Shown here piece by piece: positions 10,534 through 22,594 of a DNA stretch of 64,000 nucleotides. Below the pieces are notes generated by a model. It was not told the DNA's origin and ran no database searches. It saw only the letters and a program-made list of their open reading frames with translations. The number at the start of each line of letters is the position of its first letter. Position 1 is the first letter of the stretch. A program made the position numbers and the translations under genes. This stretch comes from Paramoeba atlantica. Its lineage: Eukaryota; Discosea. The stretch covers positions 1 to 64,000 of the forward strand of contig CDRNVI010000193.1 of NCBI GenBank assembly GCA_977017575.1. The letters run 5' to 3'.

Positions 10534-11320
10534 CAAGACTACTAAGCCTCATAAGGAATCACCCTCCCAAACTCTGGCCACATTATCTTGCTTGGGCAGT
10601 ACATCAGAAACCCCAACAATCCCTCAAAAAGATATGATGGATTTCCTTGAAGACATTGTTGCTGAAACTGATGCTGAGAGGGGGGTTATTTTAATTGAGG
10701 ATGAGGATGAAATTTCCCCAGTTGTGAACAGACCTCAATTCTCATCTGATCCAATTTCTGGGAGCAAATGGTTGATGACTATTCACAACACTGAAGGGGC
10801 TTGGAAAATATTAGATGGGGTGAATTTTCAGTGTAAGTGGGAGAGGACTGAAGATAGCCTTGGGAAGTTGAAGAGTGAGTTGGAAAAAGGACAGCTTAAA
10901 TGGGAATTGAGTTTTGATGCAGACTTCCTTGGCCACATTATTGATAGGGTGGTTGAGGAACTGAAATTAAAGCTGAAATCCAGACTGAGGAAGAGGGTAA
11001 TGTCAAAAGAGACAGTTGAGGAGAAAGAATCAACTTCTACTAGGACCAAACCATTACTTGTAACCAAGAAGCCAGCAAAGAAGAAGAAAAAGAAAAGTAG
11101 GGAAGAGAAGAAAGGGAAAGAGGAGATAAAAGAAGAGAAAGATGAAGAGGAAAAAACAAAGGAAAATGACTGTGATAAGAGTGTCCCCACTGGTGTCCCT
11201 GGGAAGGAAAAAGTGATTTATCCTTTTTCAGAGATCCCTACCTCAAATGGTTTTACGGTTTTTGGAGATTTGCATCAAATAGAATGGGGTGAAACAGTGT
11301 TGACAATGGATAGTGCTTGA
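10534..11320 (+). pseudogene. LINE F2 ORF1, C-terminal part
   Basis: This is an open stretch of about 260 codons ending at TGA 11318-11320, 59 bases before the ORF2 start. It includes an acidic part, a tryptophan-containing region like the C-terminal domain of F1 ORF1, and a long Lys/Glu tract (about 11050-11160). The zinc knuckle that should precede it is not present because the element is cut at 10534. The reading frame is continuous with a few codons of F3 upstream, but I regard that as accidental. Confidence 0.75.
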
Positions 11321-11379
11321 TTCCCTGAGTCAAGCAATGTTTCATCTTCCTCTTCTTCCCCCCTCTCATAAAGGAAAGA

Positions 11380-12201
11380 ATGAAAAGAAAGAAAAACAAT
11401 AATAATTTAAAATCTTTCTTTCCACCACTGAAGGACCCTTGTGCTTCCTCTGACTCTTTCATTATTGATCTTTGTCAAAAAACAAACCTTGCCTCCCCAA
11501 CTCCTCAAGCACCTGTCTTGGTGTCCCAACCCTCTTCATCTTCTTTCCTTCCTCCCTTCCCTGCACCACCACTTCCAAACCTGTATCAGTATAACAAATT
11601 CCCAGACATAAGGATTTTATCATGGAACATCAATGGTGTTCATAATGATAAAAAACTCAACCTTTGCTGTAGAATGGCTGCAAGTTGCTGTTCTCTGTTT
11701 ATTTTGCTTCAAGAAACCCATGCTGCATCTGAAAAAGATCTTGATTATCTCAAGAATTATTTAAGGAAATATTTGTGGTTCAAAGACCTCTTCTCAAAAC
11801 AGAAGCGGGGCCTTGCCATTGGAGTTAGAAGAATGGAAGGCCTTCATGATATAGAACCATACCCAATTGAAAGCTCTAAGAGTGGTTTGTTTGGATTGAG
11901 AACCAAGATTTTCAATACTGAATATGCTGTAATGAATGTTTACTGTCATTACAATCTGAAACTTCCCTTTATGCAAGACCAAATCAGAAAGTTCTTCTCC
12001 AAAGATGGACTGAATGTTCTGGGAGGTGACTTCAACTGGGATTTTAATGAATCCCCTTTTAAAGAGCTTGCAGAATCCTCTGAATTTTGGAATTTATCAA
12101 AACTGGGGTGGTCAGAACCAACCCATTTCCAAGGACAATGTATTGATTATGTCTTTATTTCCTTGAACACTTCTAGCAAAAGGATTTTTGTTAATGTGAT
12201 C
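11380..12201 (+). pseudogene. LINE F2 ORF2, segment 1: endonuclease
   Basis: The N-terminus is a lysine-rich and proline/serine-rich leader, followed by a complete apurinic-type endonuclease front: IRILSWNING, LLQETHAASE, SGLFGLRTKIF, YAVMNVYCHYN, GGDFNWDFNE and the WSEPTHFQGQCIDYVF block. The frame is open throughout and is interrupted after FVNVI by the LTR of gypsy-1. Asn, Glu and Asp residues of the active site are all visible. The domain nicks target DNA to prime reverse transcription. Confidence 0.88.
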
Positions 12202-12508
12202 TGTTGGGTTGTCATAGTTGGTTTTGTTGACTTTGTCATTTTGTTGGTGAGCAGAAACACTGAACTGTTTTGTGTGTGTTTTCTGATTGTGAATAATTGT
12301 AAATTATTTGTTGCCCTTTTTTGTACAAAAGAGGTTTTGTTCTTTGGACCCATTTGTGGGTGAAAGAGCATAAACTTTCTTTTGTTCTTTTTGGCTTTTG
12401 GAACGCATTTGATAAAAGACATTGAACCAAGCTTGTTCTTTCTTTGTTCTTTGTTCTTGTTCTCTGTTCTTGTCTCTATCTCCATACTATTCTGTAGAGG
12501 ACTCAACT
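12202..12508 (+). repeat. Gypsy-1 left LTR
   Basis: A direct repeat of 16684-16990 with about six differences in 307 bases, all transitions. It begins TGTTGGGTTGTCATAG and ends with ACTCAACT, next to the internal region. The TGATC target duplication lies immediately upstream. Confidence 0.93.
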
Positions 12509-12599
12509 TTTTTTTGGTCTTTTCCTCATGTGTGTTGAGTTTAATCAGTTGTAAATCCCTTTTTTTTTGGAAAACTTTTTTTCTATGGAGTCAGCAAAG

Positions 12600-14530
12600 G
12601 AGGAGGCCCATGAGACGCCCCTTAGTTTGGAACAAGAGGATCAAGATGCGGAAAGTGAAATTGAATAGATGTTGTCATCTGAGTTGTCATTATCAGTCTT
12701 GTCAGGGTCACTGGAGTCTGAAGTTGTCCAGCATTATGACAAACTGAGGAAACTTGAACTCACATTAATGGATCAGGTGATGAATCTCAATCTAGATGAG
12801 AGTGAGTTTCATGAAGAGGCTATTGTGAGTTTGCAGAAGCGAATTTCTACAATCCAAGTTACGTTGAAGCTCTTGAAACAAACGTTGGCTCATGAGACAA
12901 AATTCGAGACATCAGAACCTGAGTACTCAGACATAAGAAGTTGAGTAGGACCTTCAGGTGTTCCAGGGAATTTGAGAATTCCTGGAAGAAGAATGACAAA
13001 GTTGGAAGAGAAGGAAGCCACTTCTTTAACTGAGTTGGAATCAGATTATCATGTGATGAAGAGGGAGCAGTCTGCATTAGATTGTTCTTCCTTGAGTGGG
13101 AGTGATTCAAGGAGGCGAGCCAGAATACCAAGGGGAGTAGCTAATCCTTCAGTTGGTTTGTTTGAATCATCCACGGGCTCGGGAGATTGGTTAAAGAAAC
13201 TTGACAATCTACCAAAATTAAAAACCCCAACAAAGGATGTCGTGAAAGTCCTTGAGTTTCAGTTTTCATTTAAGATTTTGATGAAGGCTGAAGGTTTGCA
13301 AGAGGGGGTGCAGAAGAAGTATCTCTTGCGGGCAGTATCTGGAACAATGAAGTCTGATTTTGTACAGTCAAATACTTTGGATTGGACGATGAACCAGATG
13401 TTTAAGTTTTTAAAAAAATCGAATTTGGGAGCCAACTTCAGTCAGAAGGTGGAGGGACTCTTGGGTTCAGTGGTTCAGGAGGAGTCAGAATGTATAAAGA
13501 AATTTGCAAAGTGACTCTCCTGGTTTCTGTTGGAGCTTCAGTTGGATTTGAATTTGAAAGAAGCAAAATTAAAACTCTGAGAGAATTCTCACACAGAATA
13601 TGAATTACTTTGGGTGAGGAATTTTGGTCAAGTGTTTGAGTGTGACCAGGAGGTTCATTGGAGAGTTTTAGTGGACCATGCCTTTGAGGTCAAAGACACA
13701 GACCAGTTTGTTTTGTTGAAGGAGGATGCAAAGGTGCTAAAGAAAAAGGCAACTTGTGTGTTTTGTAAGAAAACTGGCCATTCAGAAAGTCAGTGTTACA
13801 AGAAGAAACTGCTACCTTCATCGACATCTTCAAATGAGAATGGGAATGAGAGTGCGAAGGAGAAAAAAATTTCTTGGAAAGAGATCAAAGGAAAAAATTT
13901 GTGTATCAAATGTTTGCAACTTGGTCACAAGAAGAAAGACTGTCCTGAATGCTTGACTCCCAAAGATGGTTGTTTTCTGCTACTGGAGAAAGGAGCCAGT
14001 GCTGATGCCAGTGCTTCATCTTTAATGGAAGAAGACAAGATGTATAAACAATTTTTGAGAGATGTTAATTCACCTCTCAGTGTGAGTGAGGAGAATGCTC
14101 TTGGCCCAATTTCACCACCTCCAGATTCGATGAAATTGTATGTTCCAATTCTGTGGGGTGATTCGAAATCGCTGGATATTTGGACTATCCATGATTCAGC
14201 AGTTACAGTGACGATGGCTGATTTGAGATTATGGGATCAGTTGGAAGGTGAAGAAGGTCAAGGGAAGCATTGGTCTGGTGGCATTGGTGCTGCAGTACAG
14301 ACACTTACTCGTTTTAAGATGGTTGCTGCATATACTTTGTTTTATGCAACTGTAGTTAAGGTTTGGAGAAATCCAGCTTTGACTGGTAATCATTTGTTGA
14401 TTCATCATGAAGATGCAAAGTGGTTGGGGGTGACTGTTCAAGGAATTGAAGTGGTCTTCCCAAGTATTGCTCGTCAAGTCCAAATTGATGATCGGCAGTG
14501 GTTGGATGATGATGAGGATCAGAGTTAAAA
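12600..14530 (+). pseudogene. Gypsy-1 gag region (fossil)
   Basis: A gag-like region has a capsid-type helical stretch (about 12670-13510), then two CX2CX4HX4C zinc knuckles (about 13755-13960: CVFCKKTGHSESQC and CIKCLQLGHKKKDC) for genome RNA binding. The following part to about 14530 should hold the protease, but I cannot assign its active site with certainty. The region is broken; I treat it as a fossil. Confidence 0.75.
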
Positions 14531-14559
14531 GGAGCAATGGGATGATGAGTCAGTCAAGT

Positions 14560-15910
14560 TGTTTATTCAGAGTATTGATGATGCTTTGAAGGAAAACCAG
14601 AGACTGCAGGAAAATTCTCATTGTGTGCTCCCAGGTTCTGAGTTTAAAATTTCTTTGAAAGAAGACACTCTGAAGTTTGTGCCACAGTATCCAATCTCTG
14701 AGAGATTGAAAGGAAAGGTTATGGAGCAAGTGAACAAGTGGGTGAAAAAAGGATTTGTTAAGAAGTGAGACAAGGACAAGAAGAACTTGTGGAATTCCCC
14801 TCTTTTAGCAGTCCCTAAGAAGTCTGGTGGTCGGGTGGATCCTGATGATATCAGAGTTTGTTTGGATTTGAGAGCAGTAAATGCTTTAACAAAGGATCCA
14901 AGTAATATTTTGCCATCTTCTGCGGAATTGTTTGAACGTGTTTGGGGTGCAAAATATTTTACCAAAATCGATCTCACAGAGGCTTATCATCATATTGTGG
15001 TGTCAGAAAAGAGTCAGCCATTGTTGGGTTTTCTGGCACCTGATAAGAGTCAGTATGTGTATGTGAGGATGCCATTTGGGCCAAAAGGTGCGGTTATGCA
15101 TTTTCAAGTCCAAGGAGAACGAGTTATTGGTGTTTCAGATGAAGCTGCAAGTTATTTGGATAATTTTCTAGTTTTTTCTAAAGAGCTGGAAAATCATTCT
15201 AATGAAGCTCACAGAGTCATCCAAAAGTTGACAAGAGCAGGATTTCGGATTAAGATGAAGAAATCAAAATTCTACATGAAGAGGATTCAATTCATGGGTC
15301 ATTTGATTGATGGTTTTACTCAAGAGATCAATTCATTCAAGAAAGAAATGGCTCAGAAGATGGTGAAACCTCAGACTGGAAAGCAAGTTGAAAGTCTTCT
15401 TGGTTTTCTGAATTTTTTGAGGGATTTTGTCCCAAATTATGCAACTATTGCAGCTCTGTTGGACAAGTTGCAAAAGATGAGGCATCTTGGTAAGGCATGG
15501 GGCAAAGAGCAAGACAAGTCTTTTGATTTTTTCAAAGAGGTTATCTCAAATGCTCCGGTGTTGTCTCAGCCAGATTGGGATTGAGAATTTTGTATTGCAA
15601 CTGATGTACCAAGTTGATGCAAATGACAAGAAATATTATATTGTATTTGCATCAAAAACTCTTCAAGCAGGGCAACGAAATTATCCTGCACCGAAGAGGG
15701 AACTTTTGGCAATTATTTTTGCAATTAGGAAGTTCCATTCATATGTTTTTGGGCAGAAGTTTAGAGTGGAGATGGATCATAAGGCGCTTGTGTATTTGAA
15801 TTCAAGTACAAAGTTTATGATTTTGGACTGGTTGGATTTTCTGTTGGATTACAACTTCTACATTGTTTATCAAAAAGGGATCCATAATGTTTTACCAGAC
15901 TATCTCTCTT
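14560..15910 (+). pseudogene. Gypsy-1 pol: reverse transcriptase and RNase H (fossil)
   Basis: The Ty3-type reverse transcriptase is recognised by the NSPLLAVPKKSGG, FTKIDLTEAYHHI and RMPFGPKGA blocks and by YLDNFLVFS at the catalytic box position. The Ty3-type RNase H follows with FASKTLQAGQRNY, PAPKRELLAI and VEMDHKALVYL. The order RT then RNase H, as well as the chromodomain downstream, places it among the chromoviruses. Broken. Confidence 0.85.
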
Positions 15911-16094
15911 GATTGTATCAAGAAAAATACCCAGTTACAGATGATTCTACTAAACCAGCAATTGATGCTTGTGATGTTGCTGCACTTGAGTGTGAGGATG
16001 AGCCTGTTGAAGGAACTAAGAGATATCTCGAAGAGTTTATTGGGAATGTACTTGGTAAGAAAGAGCTGGAGGAAGAAGAGAAACTGCCTTTGGG

Positions 16095-16393
16095 GGTTGG
16101 CGCCCGTAGTTTAGTCATAAATTTGACTATGTCCAACCCCAGGGGGGCAAGTTCAAATCCCAGTTTTTCGATATTATGGAAAATTTTTCTGGTGCTGTAG
16201 AGTGATTTGATTGGAGTGAGGAGCTCTTGAAGAAGTGTGAAAATCAGAACAGGTTACATCTCAGCCCTGTCTGCTAAAAAGTTGAGGATAAATTCCCTTG
16301 GAAGAAGCTTTGGATTATTCTCCCTTCTGATGTGCATCCTCCAGCCTGAACTTGCAGAAGTTCTAAAGTTCAGCATAAAGACCGACTGAACTA
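16095..16393 (+). mobile_element. SINE-1 fragment S1a inside gypsy-1
   Basis: The tRNA-like head (A box TAGTTTAGTCA, B box AGTTCAAATCCC) and the shared core are present, and the last about 110 bases with the poly(A) tail are missing. No target-site duplication is seen. It lies between RNase H and chromodomain, where a Ty3 element normally has integrase. Confidence 0.85.
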
Positions 16394-16577
16394 TATCTAT
16401 GAATTTGAGAAAATTTTAGATGATCAGGGCAAAGATGGCAAGAAGGAGTATCTTGTCAAATGGAAATATTATGATGAGACATCTTGGCAACCTGCGAGTG
16501 ATTTTTTGGCAGATGATGCAATTCAAGAATACAATGCAAAGCGGAGAAAATCGACATGGCATGTAAAGAAGAAATAA
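16394..16577 (+). pseudogene. Gypsy-1 chromodomain (fossil)
   Basis: About 60 codons match a chromodomain: YEFEKILDDQ, KEYLVKWKYYDETSWQPASD. Aromatic residues of the methyl-lysine cage are visible (Tyr at the start, the Trp of VKW, and Tyr-Asp-Glu). In chromoviruses this domain at the integrase C-terminus directs insertion to heterochromatin. It follows directly on the SINE fragment. Confidence 0.85.
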
Positions 16578-16683
16578 GGAACTATTTCTGTTGTGATGCT
16601 TGTTGTGTTGGTTGTTTTGTTCTTTGTGTTTTGTTTTGTTTTATTGTGTATTGTGAATTGTGAGCAAGTGCACTTGCGGGGGG

Positions 16684-16990
16684 TGTTGGGTTGTCATAGT
16701 TGGTTTTGTTGACTTTGTCATTTTGTTGGTGAGTGGAAACACTGAACTGTTTTGTGTGTGTTTTCTGATTGTGAATAATTGTAAATTATTTGTTGCCCTT
16801 TTTTGTACAAAAAAGGTTTTGTTCTTTGGACCCATTTGTGGGTGAAAGAGTATAAACTTTCTTTTGTTCTTTTTGGCTTTTGGAATGCATTTGATAAAAG
16901 ACATTGAACCAAGCTTGTTCTTTCTTTGTTCTTTGTTCTTGTTCTCTGTTCTTGTCTCTATCTCCATACTATTCCGTAGAGGACTCAACT
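16684..16990 (+). repeat. Gypsy-1 right LTR
   Basis: The direct-repeat partner of 12202-12508, preceded by a G-rich polypurine tract and followed by the TGATC target duplication (16991-16995). Confidence 0.93.
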
Positions 16991-16995
16991 TGATC

Positions 16996-18755
16996 CCTTC
17001 AAGCTTTAAGGACCATGCAATGATTGTAGGTGGAACTAGTATCAAAGAATGGGAGTTGAAATCTAACAAGAAGAGAATCCCTGAATACTTCATTAAAGAT
17101 TCTAAATTTATTAATGCCCTCATTAATGAAGTTGGGGACTATGTGAAAGGTGATCCTGTCAGTTGTCTTATTAAACTCAAGGAGAAGGTGTGGGAATTAG
17201 TTCTTCTGTGGAAAGACAAAGGGAAAGAAGCTCACCTCTTCAAAGAACTATGGAAACTCCAAACAATCATCAAACACCTTGCAAAGACCAGAATTTTAAG
17301 GAAAACTTCAGCCATACACTCTTTCTCTTTGTTGGAACTCAAACTCCTTCATACAGCTGTGATAGGATGGAATGGCTTTCAAGATAACAAGAAATGGAGA
17401 ATCAAAGCTATTCCTAGAATGATCAAAGCTGAGATGGAACAAACTGCAGTTCTTGAACAACAACTCAGAATTTTTGTAGATGAACACCCCTTGTGCCCTG
17501 GTCATAAATCTTCTCCCCATGTTAAAGGTGTAATTGTAGATGGAGTGATCTCTCATGATGATAATGTGGTTAACAAAGCAATTAAAGACTTTTGGGAGAG
17601 CCTTCTCAGTACAGAAAGACCATATAACAAGGATTCTCTTGACAAACTGATTGCTGACCATCATCCTTGCTTTCCCCCAGTTGAGAGACATGATGTTGAC
17701 AGGAAGAAAGTTGATAAACTTCTTCAGAGAACCAATAACACCAACACAGGACCCAATGGTATCCCTTTCTCTTTATATAAGGCAACACAAGAAAAGTATT
17801 TTGACATGTGGGTGGAATTAATTCAACAAGCAGATGAGATTATGGAGTTCCCCCCCTCTTTTGGTGAGAGCCAACTCTGTTTGATTCCCAAAGTAGAGAA
17901 TATTCCCCATCTTGACCAATTTTGACTAATCAGTGTTACCAATTCAGATTATTGGATTGTGATGAGATATTGGGCAAAATGGCTGATGGAGATTGCAAGT
18001 GGAGTAATTTCTAAAGAACAGCATGCAATGTTTAAGGGGAGGTCAATTGACAAAGCAGTGGAATCAGTGTATGACTCTTTTTACAAAGCTCTGGCAGAAG
18101 GGAAAGATGTGACCCTCCTCCAAACAAACTTTTGCAAGACATATGATTATATGAATTGTGATGCACTTCTTTATATTCTCAAAGGTTTGAACGCCCCCCC
18201 CTCAAGCAATTTATGTTGTTGAGAAGGTGCTTTGAGAATCTGTAACCTAGCTGTCAAATATTGGTGGATCCAAGAGGGGAGGCAACAATGAATCAATCCA
18301 AAGTCAAACTGGTGTCAGACAAGGATGCCTGATCTCCCCCCTTTTGTTTGTAATTGTGTTTGACATCCTCCTGGTGAGCTTAAAGAAGAAATACAACCCC
18401 CAAGACCTATCAGGCTTTATGGATGACTTGGGGATGGTGATTTAGAAAGCTGAAACCATCAATTCTCTCACTCCAACCTTCAAGAAATATGAAGAAGCAA
18501 CTGGAGCTAAACTGAACTTTAATAAGTGCTTTGTCCTCTCAACTGAGTCTTTTAAACCTGTAGGCCCCTGGGCTGAGATGGCAAGATCCAATTACTGTGG
18601 TGATGAAACTGTATATCTGGGAGTGAGGTTGAGTAAACAGTTATCTCCTCTTAAGGATTGGGAGAAAGTGATTCTAAAGATGAAAAAAGTTGGAGCAGCA
18701 ATCAAAAAAAGGAGTGGCAATTTTTGCTCAAGAGTAAGGATGGTCAATACCTATC
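16996..18755 (+). pseudogene. LINE F2 ORF2, segment 2: endonuclease end and reverse transcriptase
   Basis: The frame resumes with PSSFKDHAMIVGG (the histidine of the endonuclease active site). It continues through KKRIPEYFIKD and VKGVIVDGVIS to the reverse transcriptase: GPNGIPFSLYKA, VTNSDYWIVMRYWAKWLM and LQTNFCKTYDY. The catalytic box is SGFMDDLG at about 18412-18435. Decay includes a TGA in place of arginine at 17923 (CGA to TGA), a frame change in a C-run near 18190 and a TGA at 18230. The last of these is homologous to the premature stop of F1 copy A3. Confidence 0.85.
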
Positions 18756-18974
18756 TATTGGATGCAACTTCTAACCTTATTAAGATAAATCTGGTTTTAT
18801 CGAAGTTGTTTGGACATTGTCACATCCTCCTGAAACATTGCAATGCAACCACCTATTCCATTGTTGCTTGTTTGTGCAACCTTGTTTGTCACAAATAAAG
18901 TTTATTCTCATTTTCCTCTCTAAACCCTTGTGCCTTACATCAGTTTTATTATTTTCCCTGTTTCACCTCCAACA
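18756..18974 (+). repeat. Copia-2 left LTR
   Basis: A direct repeat of 31102-31320 with about 13 differences, all transitions. It contains AATAAAG, a likely polyadenylation signal, and ends CACCTCCAACA. Confidence 0.93.
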
Positions 18975-19000
18975 GATTAAGAGTCTCTGTAGCTTTATCC
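18975..19000 (+). promoter_or_regulatory. Copia-2 primer-binding site (half tRNA-Lys type)
   Basis: It starts right at the LTR end with GATTAAGAGTCT. The complement, AGACTCTTAATC, is the anticodon arm of a tRNA-Lys(CUU), with the anticodon CTT in the loop. Copia-1 has the same 12 bases at the same place. Use of a cleaved 5' tRNA half as primer is known for Drosophila copia and yeast Ty5 with initiator tRNA-Met. The lysine assignment is my inference. Confidence 0.65.
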
Positions 19001-19179
19001 ATGACTGAACTCATGTATGGATTTAATGGCTGGGAAATCACTCAAGACTGAGAAGAATTGTCGATCAATCAGGCAAGAAGAAATGAACACAATTTCTCAC
19101 TCTGCCAAGAAGTGCGATGTGACACACATGAGAGGGGAGTGTGCTAAATGATGATCGAAGCATCGGAATGAAGTCCTTG

Positions 19180-20250
19180 CACCATTGATTGGGTCTGATC
19201 AACCTGCTGATGTTCCAGAAAGGAACTCATATGTGATGCCCAAGTCACAGCTGCCCACTGAGAAGGAAAAGGATAATGAGAACTGGATGGATAGTATCCA
19301 ATTGGATGACACACCACTCTTCCAACCTCGTTCTTCAAATGCCTCTTGTTCTTCTACTTCTGCTCACCAGACTGCAACACCACTGACATCGAAGCCTCAG
19401 AGAGATCTCCCTGATCACTCTGATCCTGATCCACCTGATTCCAATGATTCTTTTGGCTCTGACGATTATGGCAATTCCTCTGATGAATTTTCATCAGATG
19501 AAAATGAGATTGAGTTGTACCCTCAAAAAGTCCACAAAGACCTGATGAAGGTGCAATACCCCTTTGATGGAACCAAGAAGAAGTATCAGAAATGGAAGGA
19601 TGACATCACAAATCATTTGGATTCATATGGTTTAGTGAAGTATCTACTCATCCCAGTTCCTCAAGTCCACTGCATGTGATCAGCAATGCATTTTAATGCA
19701 AAGAAGGTCTCTGTCTGCAGTGGAACACAAAACTTAAGATTGCTGTGCCCTTTTACAAGCATAAGCCCCACTGTGTTTAGCTCAAGTTGGAAAATGAGTA
19801 CAACAAGAAAACAATGGCATCTTTGCTGGATCTCATGAACAAGTTGATGACTTTGAAAAAGAAGGAGAATGAAACTGTCAATGATTATGTATCCCAAGGT
19901 ATGGCCCTCACCATAGAATCTGCTGAGAATAATGAACCTGTTTCAGAACACTGTATGATGGCTCTTCTTCTTTGAGGCCTTGGTCCTGAGTTCCAACCCA
20001 TGGAGACACTCAAATATCAGAAAGATTTATCTTTCAAGGATTTGGTCGATAGTTTGGTACACTTTGAAGAAAAAGTCCTATCTAAATATGGCAAGGAATC
20101 CGGTTTTGGATTCCCACCACATGTTGGTTTGTTGGCTGAAGCGAAGGAGGAGAAACATTGGAGAACTGAAAAGAAATTCAAACCTGGTGATTGATGTCCT
20201 GATGGTTCAACTGTTCATTAAGATCATTGCCATTGGTGTGGGGTGACTGG
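19180..20250 (+). pseudogene. Copia-2 gag (fossil)
   Basis: The stretch has an acidic serine-rich leader and the copia gag landmark YPFDGTKKKYQKWKDDI (about 19555-19600), followed by helices of the capsid-like domain and a cysteine/histidine region near 20215-20280. It is broken. The gene forms the virus-like particle in working relatives. Confidence 0.7.
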
Positions 20251-20526
20251 TCACTGGAAGGATGAATGTTGAAGAAAGAAGCAAGGAAAGCCCCAGACCT
20301 CTGTTGGTGAAACATTTCTTGCACAATTTGCAATGATTGGTGTCTGCAAAATGGCCTTCTACACCAAACCTTCCACTGAGGAGTTCCTTGAACCCTAACA
20401 TGATCCAACATAATGCTGCTGGCCCTGGTGGATCAATAACCCAAGCAAACAGCTCTGCTTTACCTGTTGAGAAACGCAGAACTGGTTCAATCCTCACGGA
20501 TGGAAGAGACTTAAGTTTAAGTCAAG

Positions 20527-20739
20527 TGTAAATAAGGAAATATCCAAATATGTAATATTCAAATATGTACATCACTTTATATAGAATCTCGACTCTGCAA
20601 CTCACAATTTTGGTAAAATTGGTTGTCACCCACCAAGCGTCACCCCTCTTCCTTTTCATTCTCACTTTTCCCAAATCATTTGAATTCCCCAAGTGTTTTT
20701 CCTCAAACTCTCAAAACCCGAAATAAACCACTATTTACA
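20527..20739 (+). repeat. Gypsy-2 left LTR
   Basis: A direct repeat of 26960-27172 with about 11 differences, all transitions. Starts TGTAAATAAGG and ends ATTTACA, giving TGTAAAT/ATTTACA terminal inverted repeats. Confidence 0.93.
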
Positions 20740-20761
20740 TTGGTGACACCTGATTCGAATT

Positions 20762-21730
20762 ATGATGACTGGTGAAGAAGCATTTGACTCTGCGAAGTTG
20801 ATGGATGGATCAGAGCTACAGCCTGTTGAGATGGTGAAAGTGATCCAATTCCTTATGGAGCAAAATGAGAAATTGATGAGGCAGAACGAACATACTATGG
20901 CAAAGGAGATGGTCTGGAAGACTTCATACAAGTCTCATGAGAGTCATCTCAAACTGGCTCTCAAGAATGTCGATTTCAAAGACCTGTTGCAAGTTACTCA
21001 TTTCTGTGTTCAGGGTGAATGCAACTTGGAACAAGATGTTTGGCCCAACACACTTGAATTTGGAAGTCAAATCAAACTTGCAATAACTCTCCCCACTGGT
21101 AGTTGGAACTCCTTGGGACTGAAGAAGGATGCTGGATTGCCGAGAGATATATTACTTGCTCTGAATAGCTCTTTTGGGAGGCAGAATGCAGTCCTTTCAG
21201 ACGAAAAGAAATTCAACATTTTTTGAGTTCCTGATGAGAAGGTAACAGAAGACAATTTTTGACTTGTCACCTCTGAGTATATCCATCTCTTCTTGAAGGC
21301 AAAAGATACTGAATTGGACAAACCGGCTGTGAAGGAAGCAATGAGGGATTTTGGAAGAAGGTTTGAGAACCCAGCCTTTCAAGGAAAGTGGGACAAGTTG
21401 GCTGAGAAGGAAGAAGTCTGGAATGAACTGGTCCAAAATTTCTTAGAAGATATTGAGTTCACCCAAATCACAGCGAATCCTCGGGGTCTGAACAAATTGT
21501 TTGTGAGGAAAACAGACGAATACTAAAGGACAAAGGAAAGGCTGGGGAGGGGTCAAGAAAGATCCATTACCTACTTCCTTTGTTGGGGTAGTCATTCCCC
21601 CAAAAAATGTTTCATTCTGGATGAATTGAAACAGGAAGCTGCTGACCGCCCTGGAAGGGAATACTGTCTTCTTCATGGAAGATGCGACCATAAGAGCCTG
21701 GAGTGCCTTTGGTTAAGTGTTGCAAAATTC
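20762..21730 (+). pseudogene. Gypsy-2 gag (fossil)
   Basis: The N-terminal coiled region (EMVKVIQFLMEQNEKLMRQ) is followed by a capsid-like stretch. Near 21660-21705 lies a CX2HX4HX4C knuckle (CLLHGRCDHKSLEC), the variant found in some Ty3 gag proteins. Broken. Confidence 0.72.
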
Positions 21731-22099
21731 ATAACAGAAAGAAAAATCAAACTTGTGGGAGATCATCCCTGGAAGGAAGCTGTGACTCATTATGGTGAGT
21801 CTGCAGCTCGAAAATACAATTGTATGGAACCTGCTGACTGGAATAAGAAACTTCCAGGGAAAAGAGGAAGAGAAATCCCTCAAGAGAAGGAGAAAGAAAA
21901 GAAGAGAAAATTGGAGAATACTCTTCAAGATTTGGTGACTGGGAAAATGACTCTGGATGAGCTCAGAAATCAAGGAAATGGTTTGTCAATTTTTTCTGGG
22001 AGTAAAAAGGAATTTACTCATAATATTGGGCAGCAGGACCACAAAGTGATGGTCAAGATGGGTGAAGAAGGCTTCACAATCTCTATTGGTGACTTAGTC

Positions 22100-22480
22100 A
22101 GAGACTTAAATCCTGAAATTTGCCAAATAAAAGACAAATTATTCACTATTCCTTGCATGGTTAATAATACCAATACACAAGCATTATGTAATTCTGGGGC
22201 TTGCAGGATAGATGTTGTAGCAAGAACATTCCTGAACAAAGCAATTCCCAAACTTTGGAGGCCTTACAGAGGGAATCACATCTCCTTGGCCAACAAATCA
22301 TCAGTATTGCCAACTGAGGAAGTTCTCCTGGAGATTGACATCTCTGGGGGAAGAAGAAGGCACTGGTTTGTTGTACTTGATGATCTTTCATCAGATATCA
22401 TCTTTGGAACTCCATTTTTGTCAAAAGTCGGTGCTGTTCTTGACTTTGATGAAGGACACATCGAATTCTGATGATTGATA
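22100..22480 (+). pseudogene. Gypsy-2 aspartic protease (fossil)
   Basis: A retropepsin-like fold is suggested by the strand pattern LFTIPCMVNNTNTQALCNSGA, where the Asp-Ser/Thr-Gly active-site triad position is occupied by NSG. The flap and the SSDIIFGTPFL block of Ty3 proteases follow. Broken or inactive fossil. Confidence 0.7.
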
Positions 22481-22594
22481 AATAATGAGACAATTAGATA
22501 TCCAGTAATCAGAGGCTGAAATGGGGCATATGCTCAGGCACTCCTTCCCAATCCTGGAGAGATTGGAGAATTAAAAACAACTACACAAACAAGA

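Larger units (their letters stand above)
12202..16990 (+). mobile_element. Gypsy-1: Ty3/gypsy chromovirus fossil
   Basis: This LTR retrotransposon lies inside LINE F2. The LTRs are 12202-12508 and 16684-16990 (307 bp each), about 98% identical by eye. The host sequence TGATC is duplicated at 12197-12201 and 16991-16995. A polypurine tract (about 16678-16683) precedes the right LTR. Parts, in order, are gag with two zinc knuckles, reverse transcriptase, RNase H and a C-terminal chromodomain. An integrase is not recognisable, and a SINE-1 fragment stands in that position. The element is broken in several places. Among the five LTR elements here it looks the youngest. Confidence 0.9.

Noticed and set aside
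10466-11320. A single novel 284-codon gene with a Lys/Glu-rich tail.
   Set aside because: Its first codons are out-of-frame F3 reverse transcriptase DNA, and the rest is the C-terminal part of F2 ORF1 lying right before F2 ORF2.
16095-16170. A functional tRNA gene, because A and B boxes are present (also at 28855-28920, 38680-38750, 40060-40135 and 5268-5339).
   Set aside because: The arms do not close into a full cloverleaf that I can verify. The sequence is the head of a repeated unit with core, tail, poly(A) and target duplications, so it is a SINE promoter.
20741-20760. The gypsy-2 primer site as a complete tRNA T-arm, since TTCGAATC appears in its complement.
   Set aside because: The distance to the CCA end is four bases too short for a real T-loop. 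Only the 10-base 3'-end match is credible.
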